A DNA stretch of 64,000 nt. Source: Prunus persica (lineage: Eukaryota > Streptophyta > Magnoliopsida > Rosales > Rosaceae). The position numbers and the translations under genes are program-made. Below are positions 35,630 to 48,720 of this stretch, one piece after another. Under the pieces are notes generated by a model. The model made no database searches. It was not told where the DNA came from and saw nothing but the letters and a program-made list of their open reading frames with translations. Location: NCBI RefSeq assembly GCF_000346465.2, contig NC_034015.1, positions 16,787,510-16,851,509 of the forward strand, given 5' to 3'. The number at the start of each line of letters is the position of its first letter. The stretch's first letter is position 1.

Positions 35630-36661
35630 AAGAAACCAAAAGGGTTTTGGGGTTCACATGGCAATGGAAAATGCCAGACTACTGTGGGTCGTGTCCCTTT
35701 TCTCGCTCATTTCAGCTTGGTAAATGACAATAATGCCCTTTGGTCATAGCCACATTGGCTGGTCAAAACCTTTTTACTGCCAAACATGGCCTAACTAATT
35801 GGCTCCTTAATTAAAAATAACAACAGAGATTGGTGCTTTATTGTTCTAGTTTATACATACAAACATGTCAAGTCAAAAGTAGTAATTACCAAGTGTTAAT
35901 TGTCCTTAATTTTCTCCATCAGAATAATTCTATACACTCTCTATCAAGCCTTGATTACCTCCACCAACTTTAATCAGCAAGTAGCAATTTAATTTTATAT
36001 CCAGAACTTGTATAATTTAGATGCTTCAGATATGAAATAGGCAACTATCTTTCTTCATAAACTCAAATCTAAACCACAGAGAAAGGAATTTGAACTGGTG
36101 AATAGCACATCCACCTTAGTGAATTTGACTAAGCTCATATATGCAAAGCTTGGTACATTTACCTTTCCCTTTTTCCTTTTTGCGCTTGTTTGACAGGTTA
36201 TAATTCCACTCCATTTGTAGCCTGAAGCCACGCAGAGATGAGCCTTGACACTTGTGGTGATTTGTGAACTGTGAAGGAGCGCAAGCTGTCTGTATCTGTT
36301 ACACAAGTAATAAATACAGGTTCACTCCAAACCAAACGCTTAACCCAAAGTTGGTAAAGAGGTCCCTGTGTAACTCTACCTTATTTATTCACAAAAAATT
36401 ATAAATACAATTCTGTATTTTCCTATCTTATTCTGTGACCAAATTTATATATATACATATATTATATAGCTCAGTTCAGAGTCTCAGGCCTGTGAGTGTG
36501 GACACCAAAGTGAATGGACCTTGTTGCTGCTGGTCTTGCTGCTTCACCACACTCTTAGCTGCTCTTGCTCTTTCTCTCTCTGTATATTTCACAATTCACT
36601 CTCTGCTTTGAGTTCTGTCTACCATTTGAGTTGATAGAGAGACGGAGAGAAAAGGCAAAAC
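35630..36661 (+). promoter_or_regulatory. Upstream region of the beta-galactosidase gene
   Basis: A long TATA-rich stretch (TTTATATATATACATATATTATATAG, split here for reading as TTTATATATATAC and ATATATTATATAG) lies at about 36444-36469, roughly 195 bp before the start codon, a credible core promoter. A CT-rich segment near 36569-36583 probably belongs to the 5' UTR. Upstream of 36300 nothing recognisable was seen. Confidence 0.45.
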
Positions 36662-38744
36662 ATGGAAACCAACTCAGTTTCCAAGTTGTGCTTGTTCCTG
36701 GGCTTGGTTTGCTTCTTGGGGTTTCAGCTTGTCCAATGTACTGTCACCTACGATAGGAGGGCCATTGTGATTAATGGGCAAAGAAGAATCCTCATTTCCG
36801 GTTCAATACATTATCCCAGAAGCACTCCTGAGGTACCCAAATCTTTCCCATCTTTCCCATTTTGCCATTTCACTTGTCTTCCATTTTAACAATTGTTTCA
36901 TAAAATTGTGTTCTTTCCCTCTGTTCTTTTTGTGGGTTGTTTAGATGTGGGAAGATCTGATACAGAAGGCAAAAGATGGAGGCCTTGATGTGGTTGAAAC
37001 CTATGTATTCTGGAATGTGCATGAGCCTTCTCCCGGCAATGTACTCTTCACTTACTCTTTTCATTTTACATTCAAAGTTTTCTACTTTGTTGTGCTCTGT
37101 TTGCCTTTTAGTTTCTTTTCTAATCATGCATGTTGCTGTGTTTGTGCTGGGTTTCAGTACAATTTTAAAGGGAGGTACGATCTGGTGAGATTCCTCAAGA
37201 CCATACAGAAAGCAGGGCTCTATGCTCACCTTCGCATTGGGCCTTATGTTTGTGCTGAGTGGAATTTTGGGTACTCCCTCTCTCTCTTTTTTCCTTCTCG
37301 ATCTAACTACCTTGGCTCTTGTTTTGCATTTGAGGATTTTCACTTTTTCCTTTTTCTTTTTTGACACAAATTTTCTAACTTTTCTGACTCTGTGACTGTT
37401 AGGGGGTTTCCCGTTTGGTTGAAGTATGTTCCGGGCATCAGCTTCAGAACGGACAATGAGCCTTTCAAGGTTAATCTTCCTTACAGTATCTTCTTAATTA
37501 TGTTGCATAACCTGTCTAAGAAGAATTTAGGGAGCTTGCTGGGATATATTCAGTATAATTTTATAATGTACAACTTCTGGTGTTGCAGAGGGCAATGCAA
37601 GGGTTCACCGAAAAGATTGTGGGACTGATGAAGAGTGAAAAATTGTTTGAATCCCAAGGTGGCCCCATCATTCTCTCTCAGGTATATGAGCCTTTTGGAT
37701 TTTCCATTTTGCTCTATGATTTCATTTTTGGCTGTAAATTAAACTATTTTGAGTCAAGTTATAAGGAAATCTGTTAATTTTTTTCCTTTGGTTCAGATTG
37801 AGAATGAGTACGGAGCACAGAGTAAGTTATTTGGAGCGGCTGGCCATAATTACATGACTTGGGCGGCAAATATGGCTGTTGGGTTGGGCACTGGGGTGCC
37901 GTGGGTGATGTGCAAGGAAGAAGATGCTCCAGATCCAGTGGTGAGCAATTAAAACTATTTGTGCTGCAGATCTTAGCTTGTCTTGTTCTGCATTTTCTCT
38001 TTAGTTAACATTCCCGCAATGGGTACTGATTCTTGAGTTCTTAAAGAAGTTGTGTGACTTGTTTGAACAAAAAAAGAAAAAAAGAGAAAAAGAGTTGTGT
38101 GACTTGTGTCGTCACTCTTTATTAAAGAGATCTCTTCTAGTTTCATTCCATCTTTTGCGAAGAGGTCGCTGAAATGTTTTGTGCATGATGGTGGCAGATA
38201 AACACATGTAACGGTTTCTACTGTGATTCTTTCGCTCCCAACAAACCCTACAAGCCTACGATTTGGACAGAGGCTTGGAGTGGCTGGTATGTTTACTATG
38301 CTTGTTTGCTTGGTATGTTTATTATGCTTGTTTGTTAATTTGCTACAAATGAAAATACATCCTTTTCACTCATTCCTTCAACAAAAATGTGAAGGTTTTC
38401 GGAGTTTGGCGGTCCAATTCACCAACGACCAGTTCAGGATTTAGCATATGCAGTTGCTAGATTCATACAGAAAGGAGGATCATTTGTTAATTATTACATG
38501 GTCAGTTTCCTTTAACTTCTATTTTGAGGCTACGAATGTGAAATTTTAAAACCTATATAAAACTGAATCCCTGTGCTTCATTGTGAAACAGTACCACGGG
38601 GGTACTAATTTTGGACGCACAGCGGGGGGCCCTTTCATCACTACCAGCTATGACTATGATGCTCCATTAGATGAATATGGTAAGAACCAAAACTTACAAG
38701 CTTTCTTTCCAAGGAGTGACATGAGTTCCACTTGATTAATTATG

Positions 38745-38795
<51 letters not shown>

Positions 38796-41700
38796 GTCAA
38801 CCACAAAATAATGAGTTAAATGGGTTACTGGGTTGCATTCTTTTAGGTGTATCTGATGATCTGAACATGCACAGATGTTCAGCATCCATCAGTCTATCTC
38901 AAATATTACAACCACAAAATGATGAGTTTTGCTAGTAATTGCTTAAGCAAGCTGATATCTGTGTGTGCAATGATATACCAGTTCACTGCATGTAAGTTTT
39001 GAACTTTTGATAATATAGCTAACTGCTCAACCCTAAAACTTGATAGGTTTAATCAGGCAACCAAAGTACGGTCATCTAAAGGAGCTTCATAGGGCTATTA
39101 AGATGTGTGAACGTGCTTTAGTTTCAGCCGATCCTATCATCACTTCACTGGGGAATTTTCAACAGGTTTTCATCTCTTTCTCAAACTAGCTTTTTATATT
39201 TGCATGAGTTATTCTTGTTTGCTAAACTCTAGGTATCTTTTGGCATTTTCAGGCTTATGTATACACTTCAGAATCAGGAGATTGTTCAGCATTTCTTTCA
39301 AACCACGATTCCAAGTCAGCTGCAAGAGTGATGTTTAATAACATGCACTACAACCTGCCTCCTTGGTCCATCAGTATCCTTCCTGATTGCAGAAATGTAG
39401 TCTTCAACACTGCAAAGGTATTAATTCTGGACTGTTATATGTGTATTCGGACAGAATCTGTGACCACACTTTCAGGAACACAAATCTTTATTTCCTTTGT
39501 TTCATTTTCTTGTAACATTGAAAGGTTTTAAAGTTTTTAAGATGAAGTCATTTGTTGTTCCTTCTCCTCAGGTTGGAGTTCAAACATCGCAAATGGAAAT
39601 GTTGCCAACAAATATTCAGATGCTATCATGGGAGAGTTACGATGAAGATATTACTTCTCTGGATGACAGCTCAACAATCACCGCTCCTGGTCTCTTGGAA
39701 CAGATAAATGTCACGAGGGATAGTACTGATTACCTGTGGTACAAAACGAGGTGAGAATTTCCTAAGCTTAACTCTTTTGTTTATCACCATCTCATGATTT
39801 CTCCACGGTTGGTCTGTTTTTCTCAGAAGTATTTCTAACTCACAGAAGAAAGATTTAGCAATGAATTCTTAGAAAGCCTTTCAAAAGAATGTTCCGATTT
39901 GACCATCTTGGTCTATGGCAAGTACCTAATATGCAATTTGAAATAAGACATAAGCAACAATCAAATATGCCTCAGGACAGTGTTACATATGCCTTCAGTG
40001 ATATCCTGACTCTGTGACCAGAGAGGGAAAAAAACATTAAGGGTGTGAGAGATTTAGAAAGACCTGAAAGATAGATATTAAAGCATCGTATTTGTTTCCA
40101 TGTGCCTGCAGTGTTGATATTGGCTCATCTGAGTCCTTCCTGCGTGGAGGGGAACTCCCGACCCTTATTGTTCAATCAACAGGCCATGCTGTGCACATCT
40201 TCATTAATGGACAGCTTTCAGGTACATTTTTTATTGCATGGATATCCCCTAGCTGATTAGTAGTAAAAAATTTAACAAGTATTATTACAGGTTCTTCCTT
40301 CGGAACAAGGGAGAGTAGGAGGTTCACATATACTGGCAAGGTCAATCTACATGCAGGAACAAACAGAATCGCACTGCTGAGTGTAGCTGTTGGATTACCA
40401 GTTAGTTCCATTGCCCTCGATTATTATTTTTTCATATTCTATATTTAGTAATAGTGAACCTAGTAGAAAAGAAAGAGGAATTTGTTTTGCAGTCATGAAA
40501 TGAATGAACAGTTAACCTCATAGAAGTATGTCAGCTCAAACCTTAGATTAAAATTGGCTTCAGGCTATTGTAGTTTTGGGGGAATTATCCCCCAAGAACA
40601 AGGGTCAAAAAAGAGAAGATATTGTAATTTGTAAGGACCAATCAAAGTACTCTTTGTGGTCTAGTGAAAGGGATCCGCCAATCCTTAACTGTGAATGTGA
40701 GATGTGAAAACCTCATTACTATTCTACACAAACCTGACTTTTGGTAGTGAGGTTTCTTCTTGTTTTCCTTCTTTACTTCCTGACTTAAAGTTATTGTTTT
40801 TTGTTGAAGAATGTGGGGGGCCACTTCGAGGCATGGAATACTGGAATCCTTGGCCCAGTTGCACTTCATGGACTAGACCAGGGAAAATGGGACTTGTCAT
40901 GGCAGAAGTGGACCTACCAGGTAAGCGATCTTACTTTAGAAATCAAATTTTTTTATTTATATTCAAAGGAACGTTCTACCTTATCCCTGGTACTTTAACA
41001 GGTTGGACTGAAAGGAGAAGCCATGAATCTTGTATCTCCAAATTCTATTTCCTCTGTTGATTGGATGCGTGGATCATTAGCTGCACAAAAACAGCAGCCA
41101 TTGACTTGGCACAAGGTAGGCCACAAAGGAAATTGAACTCAATGTTGTAATGGAAAATAAGGGAATTGAATTATTAAAACTCCCTTACTCAACTTTGCAG
41201 ACTCTTTTCAATGCACCTGAAGGGGATGAGCCATTGGCTTTGGACATGGAAGGAATGGGAAAGGGCCAAATATGGATCAATGGGCAGAGTATTGGGAGAT
41301 ACTGGACTGCATTTGCTAATGGTAATTGCAATGGTTGCAGTTATGCTGGAGGGTTTAGGCCTCCAAAGTGTCAAGTGGGTTGTGGCCAACCCACACAACG
41401 AGTGTAAGTAACCCTATGATGAAAATTTATAACATGAATTGTAGTATGAAAGTATGGCATAAACATTTCGTGGCTTTACTCAGCAAACAAATTCTCCCCT
41501 TCAATTTCACGTGGATTTCATTTTCAGGTACCATGTGCCTCGGTCTTGGTTAAAACCAATGCAAAATCTGTTGGTAATTTTTGAGGAATTTGGAGGGGAT
41601 CCCTCAAGAATTTCTCTAGTAAAGAGATCAGTGAGCAGTGTTTGTGCTGAGGTCGCCGAATACCACCCGACAATAAAGAATTGGCACATTGAAAGCTATG

Positions 41701-42113
41701 GAAAAGCAGAAGACTTCCACAGTCCCAAGGTGCATTTACGTTGTAACCCAGGCCAGGCTATCTCTTCCATTAAATTCGCCAGCTTCGGCACACCCTTGGG
41801 AACCTGTGGGAGCTACCAAGAAGGAACTTGCCATGCCGCCACATCATATTCTGTATTACAGAAGGTGCTTAACAGTGCTTTCTGGTTTTCATAATGTACT
41901 AGTATTCTTACCCTCTCCTTTTTGACACTGTTCTATCTTTTTTTTTTTTTTTTTTTGTGATCACAGAAGTGCATAGGGAAGCAGAGATGTGCAGTCACCA
42001 TATCCAACAGCAACTTCGGAGATCCATGTCCGAAGGTGTTGAAGCGGCTGTCAGTTGAAGCTGTTTGTGCTCCCATAGTTTCAACGACCATGGAACCCAA
42101 TTCGAGGGGTTAG
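36662..42113 (+). CDS. BGAL3: Beta-galactosidase (GH35), BGAL3 type with C-terminal SUEL lectin domain
   Basis: Nineteen exons (36662-36832, 36945-37040, 37158-37270, 37403-37469, 37589-37681, 37797-37940, 38198-38286, 38395-38500, 38592-38679, 39047-39165, 39253-39417, 39572-39750, 40112-40221, 40291-40400, 40810-40920, 41002-41115, 41201-41403, 41528-41864, 41967-42113) join in phase to 853 residues. A signal peptide of about 26 residues directs it to the cell wall. The GH35 signature [14 protein letters not shown] contains the acid/base Glu184, and [10 protein letters not shown] holds the nucleophile Glu253. From about residue 760 a Cys-rich galactose-binding (SUEL) lectin-like domain follows, present only in some plant BGALs. 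The enzyme trims terminal beta-galactose from cell-wall galactans, arabinogalactans or xyloglucan. Intron 9 carries a long GA microsatellite. BGAL1-type paralogues are similar; the BGAL3 call rests on the lectin tail and on position. Confidence 0.94.
38747..38793 (+). repeat. (GA)n microsatellite in a beta-galactosidase intron
   Basis: About 23 perfect GA units lie in intron 9. Length variation is expected; no coding or splice element overlaps it. Confidence 0.95.
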
Positions 42114-43118
42114 TGAAAGTGTGAAATAACATACCATAATTGTTGCACCTAATCCCATAATTATACACCACAGCAAGAGAGGCAAGCAAAGAAGAATAAG
42201 AGTTCAAGTACAGCGAGATAGCAATGTAGTTAGGTGGAGTGCAATAGTTTTTTTCTTTCTGATGAAGAGTAGTAGCTAAGTTTGGAGCCAAAAGGCAATT
42301 AGCTGTTAATTTAAGTGAGCTTAATGAAGTTGTGTAAAGTAGTGAACTTGTTACTTAGGTGAGTTGGTAGGAAACCTAAGGTCCTACAATTTGGTCCCTA
42401 GGGGTCAAGCCCCGGTCCCCGGCCTTTTAACGGGATATATGGGCACTGGGAAGTGAAGTGTTTTTCTGTTGAATGATTTACTGTTCATCTGTTGTTGGGG
42501 AAAAAGGATGCCCCAGAACTAATTAGGTATTTAAGGTTCATGTTGGGAGTGGATCCTACTATGACCATTTGTTTACAGTGCAGTTCAGGAATGAAAAGAA
42601 AAGTGAGAGATTTGTGTTGTCCATTTCATTGTGTTACTTCGGCTTTGTCTCTGATGGCATATTCTTTAAACCTCTATCAAAGGGAAAGTAGAAAAAGCAA
42701 ATAATCCCCCATGATTTACGACTTGTTGATAGTGCTTTCAACAGTAGAAGTAAAAACACACTAGACTCGTAATCTGGTAAGGGGTTTGTAGCTCAAGTGG
42801 TTAAGAGCACGTACTCATGTATCCTAGATCCCTCTCAAGTTATGGACTTACCTACCGCAACTATACGGAATTTTCACAATATGCCAAACTAGCATGTCAT
42901 CTGCCAACTTCATAGATTTTCATAAAATGCAACCATAAACCATGAAATGAGCTAAATAGAATTGTATTTATGTAGCAATACCCATATGAAAAATACCACA
43001 CAAGACTTAGAACAAGTGAAACGGTTCATAACTTATAATAAAAGTCTAGCCATGTGCTTTTGCTACATATATAGTCTTAAGATAAATAGGCATATAATGC
43101 AAATTATATCATAAGTTA
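42114..43118. other. Convergent spacer between BGAL3 and thioredoxin, with SINE-like heads
   Basis: After the BGAL3 3' UTR, 42345-42425 has a box-A-like GTGAGTTGGTAGGAA and box-B-like GGGGTCAAGCCCCGG. At 42781-42820 GGGTTTGTAGCTCAAGTGG and TTAAGAGCACGTACTC form a second tRNA-like head. Both look like SINE fragments; neither has a visible tail or target duplication. No gene is present between them. Confidence 0.4.
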
Positions 43119-45256
43119 TCAGGCAGAAGCAGAAGCAGCAGCAACGTGCTTTGCTATAGTCTGCTGCAGCTCGTCTTTCTTTGCTCCCACCACTTTGTCC
43201 ACTATCTTCCCTTCTTTCAGGAACATGAATGTTGGCATTGCCTCTACGGCCCAGTCTTGAGCCACAGACTAGCAACATAAAAAAACAAAAACAAAATTCA
43301 CTTGCAAATGAGTTTATTCTAAAATAAGTTTTACTTCTAGAAAGAGAGATTTTCATTTTATTTTTGTATGTTACCTTCAACTCATCCACATCAACCTTTA
43401 CGAATATGACATTTGGCAGTTTCTTAGCCAACTCTGCCAGGAAAGGTGCGATGAAGCGGCATGGTCCACACCATGAAGCAGTGAAATCAATGACCATCTG
43501 CATTTGATTGAAGATCTCAGAACATGAGAAAGAAGTAAAAGAATACAATACAACTTTACTGTGAGAAAAATGTGAATAGTAAAACAAAAGCCTTATCCCT
43601 CCATTAATTACAGATGCGCATGTATATAATATAATACTTTCTGACATTAAAAAACACTTTTGACAGCTTTTAGTAGAAAAATATAGATGTGCCTTATTCT
43701 TTAAAGAAGCATATGCTATGTGCTTCAATTTCTTATAAAAATTTCAACGTTTTTATAATAAAAGCACTATAAGTAAAAGTGCTTTATAAAAAAACTTGAC
43801 GGTACAAGAAGTATTTGTCGGTACCAAAATGAAAAAGTAACAGGAAGGTCAAAATAAAAAAACAGAGAACGACTTTAAGTCGGAGAGACAACATGATGTA
43901 GTTCCACCAATATACCCTTATCAAGATAAGGAGCACAAAGAAGTCGTTTTCAACCTAGGATTCTTAGAGTTACAGACGTAGCAAACGCAATAAATGTGGT
44001 AGGAAAATGTTATATTTGAGCTGGAATATTCTTTTAAGATTGAAGAATGAACACATATGCCCCTTGGCTGTTTGTTTCCTCCAGATAATAAAAAAGCTAA
44101 AAGAAAACTTGTGCGTCTACTAACTCAGAAAAATTTGTATAAAATAGGAATAACACTGTTTTGCTATTATAATGTCACGTAAAAAAGTTTTCACGCATAG
44201 CATACCGTGATTACCCGAAAATAACAAAGCTATCCTGTTTCATCTAAGTGTTTCTCCTAAGAACTTGTTATATGATCAAATAAAGGACACACTAAAGGGT
44301 GGAGTGGAGTCGAACAAAACTTAACAAGAGGTTCCATATTACTTTTAACAAAGGAAACAAAAGACGCTTGAATTTGAACAAATGCTAAATAAACGAAGCC
44401 AATTTATTAAACAGCTTTCACCAACATGTTTTCCAAGAACGAATCCAGCTAAGGGCTTCAAAATTTCCATGGAAGAATCACAAAATTCAAAAGAAAATTC
44501 CAAATTCAAACAAACAGAACCTCTTTGCCTAAGGTACAGCAGCAATCAGGCTAATTCATTCATGCATGGATTATGTGTGAGAACTAAAAGATAGCTTTGA
44601 AAATAAGAAGACAATAGAATTGCTGAACTTAACTTATTATTTATTGACTGAAACATGCTCTTCTTATAAAGGAGAGTACAAACAACTAATTAGCAAATAA
44701 AGAGGAACAACTAAAACACGTCTAACAAACTCTATCAACTAGAGGGATTTCTGAAGACCAGGAAAGAAAAACAACTGACTCCTATAAAATAGGAACTAAT
44801 AATTATTCTGCAGAAAACATAATTAAGATAAATCTCAACATCCTCCCATAAATTGAATGTCATAAGACATCAGTTTAAATAAAACGCATCACAGCTGCTG
44901 TTAAACAATATCCTTGGCAGAGCAAATTCCCAACATCTTCCTGAGCTTCAAGAACACTGGCAACTTGAGTACATAAATCTAGACCAAGCGAAACCAACCA
45001 AATCTTTTTCTTTTTCATACGAAAAAATAAAACCAAACAAAATCCATTAATCAGATTCATTAAAAGAATTTAACCCAATCACCCAAAACCAGAAACAGCA
45101 AACCAAATATATATATGAAAAAAATTGTTTTTTTTTTTTTTGGGTGTGAGCAATTGAATAAAATACCAGCTTCTTGGAGTCGTTGCCCTTCTGGAGCTGC
45201 TCGTTCCATGCATCGAGAGTATGGCAACTGACAACTTGTCCCTCCTCTGCTGCCAT
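43119..45256 (-). CDS. Thioredoxin h (TRX h1 type)
   Basis: Three exons (45256-45167, 43497-43375, 43268-43119) join in phase to 120 residues, a normal h-type length. The active site WCGPC is at 39-43, preceded by MVIDFTAS. The conserved MPTF with cis-Pro follows, and the tail is Ala-rich (AAASASA). There is no N-terminal Gly or extension, so this is the plain cytosolic h1 group and not a membrane-anchored h9/h2 form. Such proteins are reduced by NADPH-thioredoxin reductase and reduce target disulfides. Intron 1 is unusually long (1.67 kb) relative to the small coding region; it contains AT-rich sequence with no gene I can name. From memory the Arabidopsis counterpart is At3g51030, next to the RTH orthologue, as here. 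Confidence 0.95.
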
Positions 45257-46649
45257 TATTTTCTCGCTCTCTACAATTTTCTTAAGAAACAAACAGAAAA
45301 TGCCACACAGAATAAACGCGTCCGCTTTTTTTATGTTGGTTTCGGACTCTCTCACTGGCCTAAATAAGAAAAGGAAAAACCGCAGTTGTTTGTCACTGCC
45401 GAATTGGCCTTAGTATTCGGTTGAATTACGAATGTGCCACGATCGATAAGGACGGTGTATAAAAGGAGGTTCCCATGCAACGTAAATGGACGTACGCTAA
45501 TGCGAGCGTAATGTAGTGCTGCGGTTAGGTGGACGTATTGTGCGCTAGCCAGCCCACAATATGATCCGTGGATCTTTAAATCATAACCGTTGATAGAGTT
45601 GACTTCGACTGTTGACTTGCAAGAATCAAGGGCATCCGGTTAGGTATACTCGGACAAACAAGGTATGGTGGTCACCTAATATATCATGTGATTTGATTGT
45701 GCTTGATGTGTTGGTATATCTCTAGATTCATTTCATTTCATTGCTATGTAATTTGGACAGCTCTAGAGTCATTTGAATGAACGTAGAAAAAAGAAGTTAT
45801 GTTCTTATTGTCGCATTGTAGGGTAGGGCAATCCTCAAGCCCACTTGTGACTCCATCATTGTTGTCGGAGGACAAACTAATGATTTAGTGCCTTTCGGGG
45901 TGAAATCAAGTGGTGAAGAATGGAGTAATGAGCTTGGATTAGGATAAGTTAATCGTTGGATTCCTTGTAAGGTAACAAACAAAGTAATGGTTTAATTCAA
46001 TCGAATCAGATTCTCTCATAATTTTAAAAAAAATATCGTTTAATTTTGTAGTAAAGGGCTAATTGGTTAACCGTTTATGTCTAAAATCCAATCTTGATTT
46101 GTTGCATGCCATTAAGATTGCTATGTTTTATTAGTAGAATCCGGATTATTTACGGTACATAAATCTCACAAAATATTGAGTATAATAGTGAATCTCCCAA
46201 TTTGTAAATAGTGTTTATCCTACCAAACATGATTACGTTTTAATGTTGTCAGGTCCGAATGCACGTTTGATTCATTGGAGACTTGCTAATGGAATTCAAA
46301 TCTTAATTCTCCTACTTACTAATTAACTAATTATTTAAGAAATAATGAGAATGCCAATAAACGTAAACATAGTGACAGAAGCTTTCGATCTGTTGGAGAG
46401 ACAAAGCGGAGTTTAAATCCAAGAAAGCAACATAAAAGTAGAAACTATAAAGTTTAAAATTGGAACAGCATTCAATTCCTGGATCACATGCCTTCTTAGG
46501 AGGAAACAAACACTTAGAAATTAACAGGAAAGATCAGGGGCTATTTAAAATGTACAAAGTAGCTGGCAAATGCCACTGTTGTATACACATGAATCACACA
46601 TCTCTAGTAACCAAGGCTTCTGTATGACTGACTTCAAATAACAGAAATC
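45257..46649. other. Spacer between thioredoxin and RTH genes
   Basis: The part next to 45256 holds the thioredoxin 5' UTR and promoter (minus strand), with a GAGAGAGTCC stretch near 45336-45350. The part next to 46650 holds the RTH 3' UTR. I found no gene or clear repeat between them. Confidence 0.4.
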
Positions 46650-47587
46650 TTACAAATGGATCAAACTCTTGAAACAGTAAGTACCAAGAAGAAACCATCC
46701 AACAAGAAAGGCCGTGAAGAATCCTAAGTAAGTTAGGAAGGTTGAACCTGCAAATGCAACTCCAAGACCGAATGCTATTAAAAATGGTAAAAAGGACCGC
46801 ACCATGGATGCCGTGCTCACCCATTTACCCTTGAGGAAGATCAGAGCTGCAAGGTTCACCACATTCCACCCACCAGAACAAAAGCCTAACCTGTTTAGGT
46901 TGTTGGCTACAAAGGAGTGGCAATTGCAGGTAAGAATATTATAAGATCGGTGTTGGAATTCCTGCGTGCCCTTCCGAAGGGCATCATCCCATGTCATTAT
47001 GTCTCTTCCAGGTTCATCCTGTCTGTATTGATCCTCGCTTTGACACACAGATGGATTGGGAATAGAGTGACACTGCTTTTCAAAATTTTAATGAACACAA
47101 ATTAAGACAGGAATAGCAGGTGAATACATAAACGAAAATGTTGGACTAAGGGAGCAGCTCCCATCTACTCATTGCACCAGATCAAGGTATATAGGCATGT
47201 CCCTGCTCGTGAAGCAGGGTTATAGTAATTGCACACTTCTCCAGTAATGGAACAGGTTTATAAAGGGTAATTACATAGGAGCCAAAATCAGGGTTCAGAT
47301 ATGAAGAGTGCATATACCTTTTCTTTGCTTATTTGGATGTAGCGAGTCGCTGCTCCGAAAGCAAAGTTATCCACACACACAAAATTGGGCCCAGCAAAGT
47401 CCAAAATCACACCATCTTCTCTGCATATGCCAATGTGGCCAATGAAAGGAATCAACCATGAAATAACTGGAAGGGGTGTCCACACAATGCAGCATGGAAA
47501 CCGGGCTCTTCTAGGGTCAATTTGCAGAGTTGGCGAAGCACTTCCATCGATCATCAAGTTGTGCTCAGGGCTTGCACTTGTTTCCAT
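46650..47587 (-). CDS. RTH: RTE1-family membrane protein (RTH / TMEM222-DUF778)
   Basis: Two coding exons (47587-47318, 47072-46650) join in phase to 230 residues. The conserved N-terminal half reads RIDP-type [17 protein letters not shown], then [19 protein letters not shown] and NFAFGA. After the junction come [12 protein letters not shown] and [12 protein letters not shown], which hold the Cys-rich core of the family. Two hydrophobic C-terminal segments (about 175-193 and 199-219) are probable membrane spans. RTE1 acts at Golgi/ER membranes to promote signalling by the ethylene receptor ETR1, and RTH modulates RTE1. RTH is preferred over RTE1 because the flanking thioredoxin and NERD1-like genes match At3g51030-At3g51050 as I recall them. 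A 5' UTR intron of about 0.86 kb is likely (donor at 48459/48458, acceptor near 47603). Confidence 0.9.
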
Positions 47588-48720
47588 TGCCAAAATTGGA
47601 AGCTGCTGAGTTGCCTCAAAAACATTAGATACTTTTCACAAATCTGGCTCGGAATGCAAAGGTGCTTCCAAAATAAAAGGCACCAAGTTCACTTACACAG
47701 AGAATTTACAAATGCATTGTCCAAAAGATAAAAAGAAATGCTTTCTTTCCCAAACAGAACACAATATTTTCCAACAAGCAGCATATTTCAGAAGATCATC
47801 AAACAAATTGCAACCAAATATTATGACACATTATGAACTCTAATTAAATTCAGGAAAAGCTATTATCAAAAAATCATTAACAGTAGAGATTGCCCCATTA
47901 TCAAATTGTAGTAATCTATTTTCTCCTATGTAAAATGGCATGCGGTCAAAGATAACTCTTACAATTAACTCCTCTTGTTCAAAAAAGAGATTTTCCATTA
48001 TTCCAACAAGGTTATGGGACACGGTAATGCCATAATATCTTCGTTGGTTTGGAAATCGCCTACTATCATAAGGGTAAGATCCAAAAGAAATTTCTTCACC
48101 ATATCACAAAAATGTTCAAAAAATTATTTATTCGGGGAGCAAACATAAATTCAGAAGCTAGTCAACTGTTCCTTCCTTATCCTGGTCTGCTATATTCATC
48201 TAGTTTTGGAACACACACACACACGATTAGCATTTATTAACTCCAATTCAACATCTTTAATTGCATTTCTAGCTAACTTAAACCATAAAAATACTTTGAG
48301 GCATCACCCAACTGCCTACATGTTTTGCTTTTACCCTAAATTAGATACCCAATAAGAGAAACTGTCAGGAAAACTTCAGGGGTTGAAGAAACCGTAGCTA
48401 AAAGCAAAAAGAGTATCACAACACAAATCTTAGAGACAGAGGAAGAGAACCAGAGTACCTTTGAATGGCAATGGAATTGTCGTCAAGAAAATGAGCCCAG
48501 CAGCACCCAGCGATGCTTCAAGCTTCAAACCAAATCAGACAATGCGTGTTTTTGGTGCTTTTGGTATGTTTGGTTAGTGGGTTAGTAAGTATGGCCCTCA
48601 CCAACCGGCCCAAGCCCAAGCTACCCTCTTTCGCCTCCAAAACGGTGCGTTTTGTCCTGCTGGGGAGCATGCCAAAAAAAGAAGTGAAGCTCCTCTACTG
48701 TGAAAGCGAGAGCCTTCGAA
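47588..48720. promoter_or_regulatory. RTH leader intron and divergent RTH/MORC promoter
   Basis: On the minus strand CATTCAAAG|GTACTC at 48459/48458 is a good donor and CTCAGCAG near 47603 an acceptor, so most of this space is a 5' UTR intron of RTH. The probable leader exon lies at about 48460-48510, only about 210 bp from the plus-strand MORC start. The shared promoter, 48510-48720, contains a CAAAACGGTGCGTTTTG near-palindrome at about 48638-48654 and no clear TATA box. The leader exon has no ATG, so the RTH start stays at 47587. Confidence 0.5.

Noticed and set aside
36870..37367. 165-codon minus-strand open frame over BGAL3 exons 2-3
   Set aside because: It is the antisense shadow of well-supported GH35 exons and introns and has a Lys/Arg-rich low-complexity composition.
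42781..42870. A tRNA gene suggested by a box-A-like GTAGCTCAAGTGGTTAAGAG
   Set aside because: No closing acceptor stem and no proper T-loop follow, so it is better read as a SINE fragment. The same reasoning applies to the patches at 25086, 27006, 30974 and 62915.
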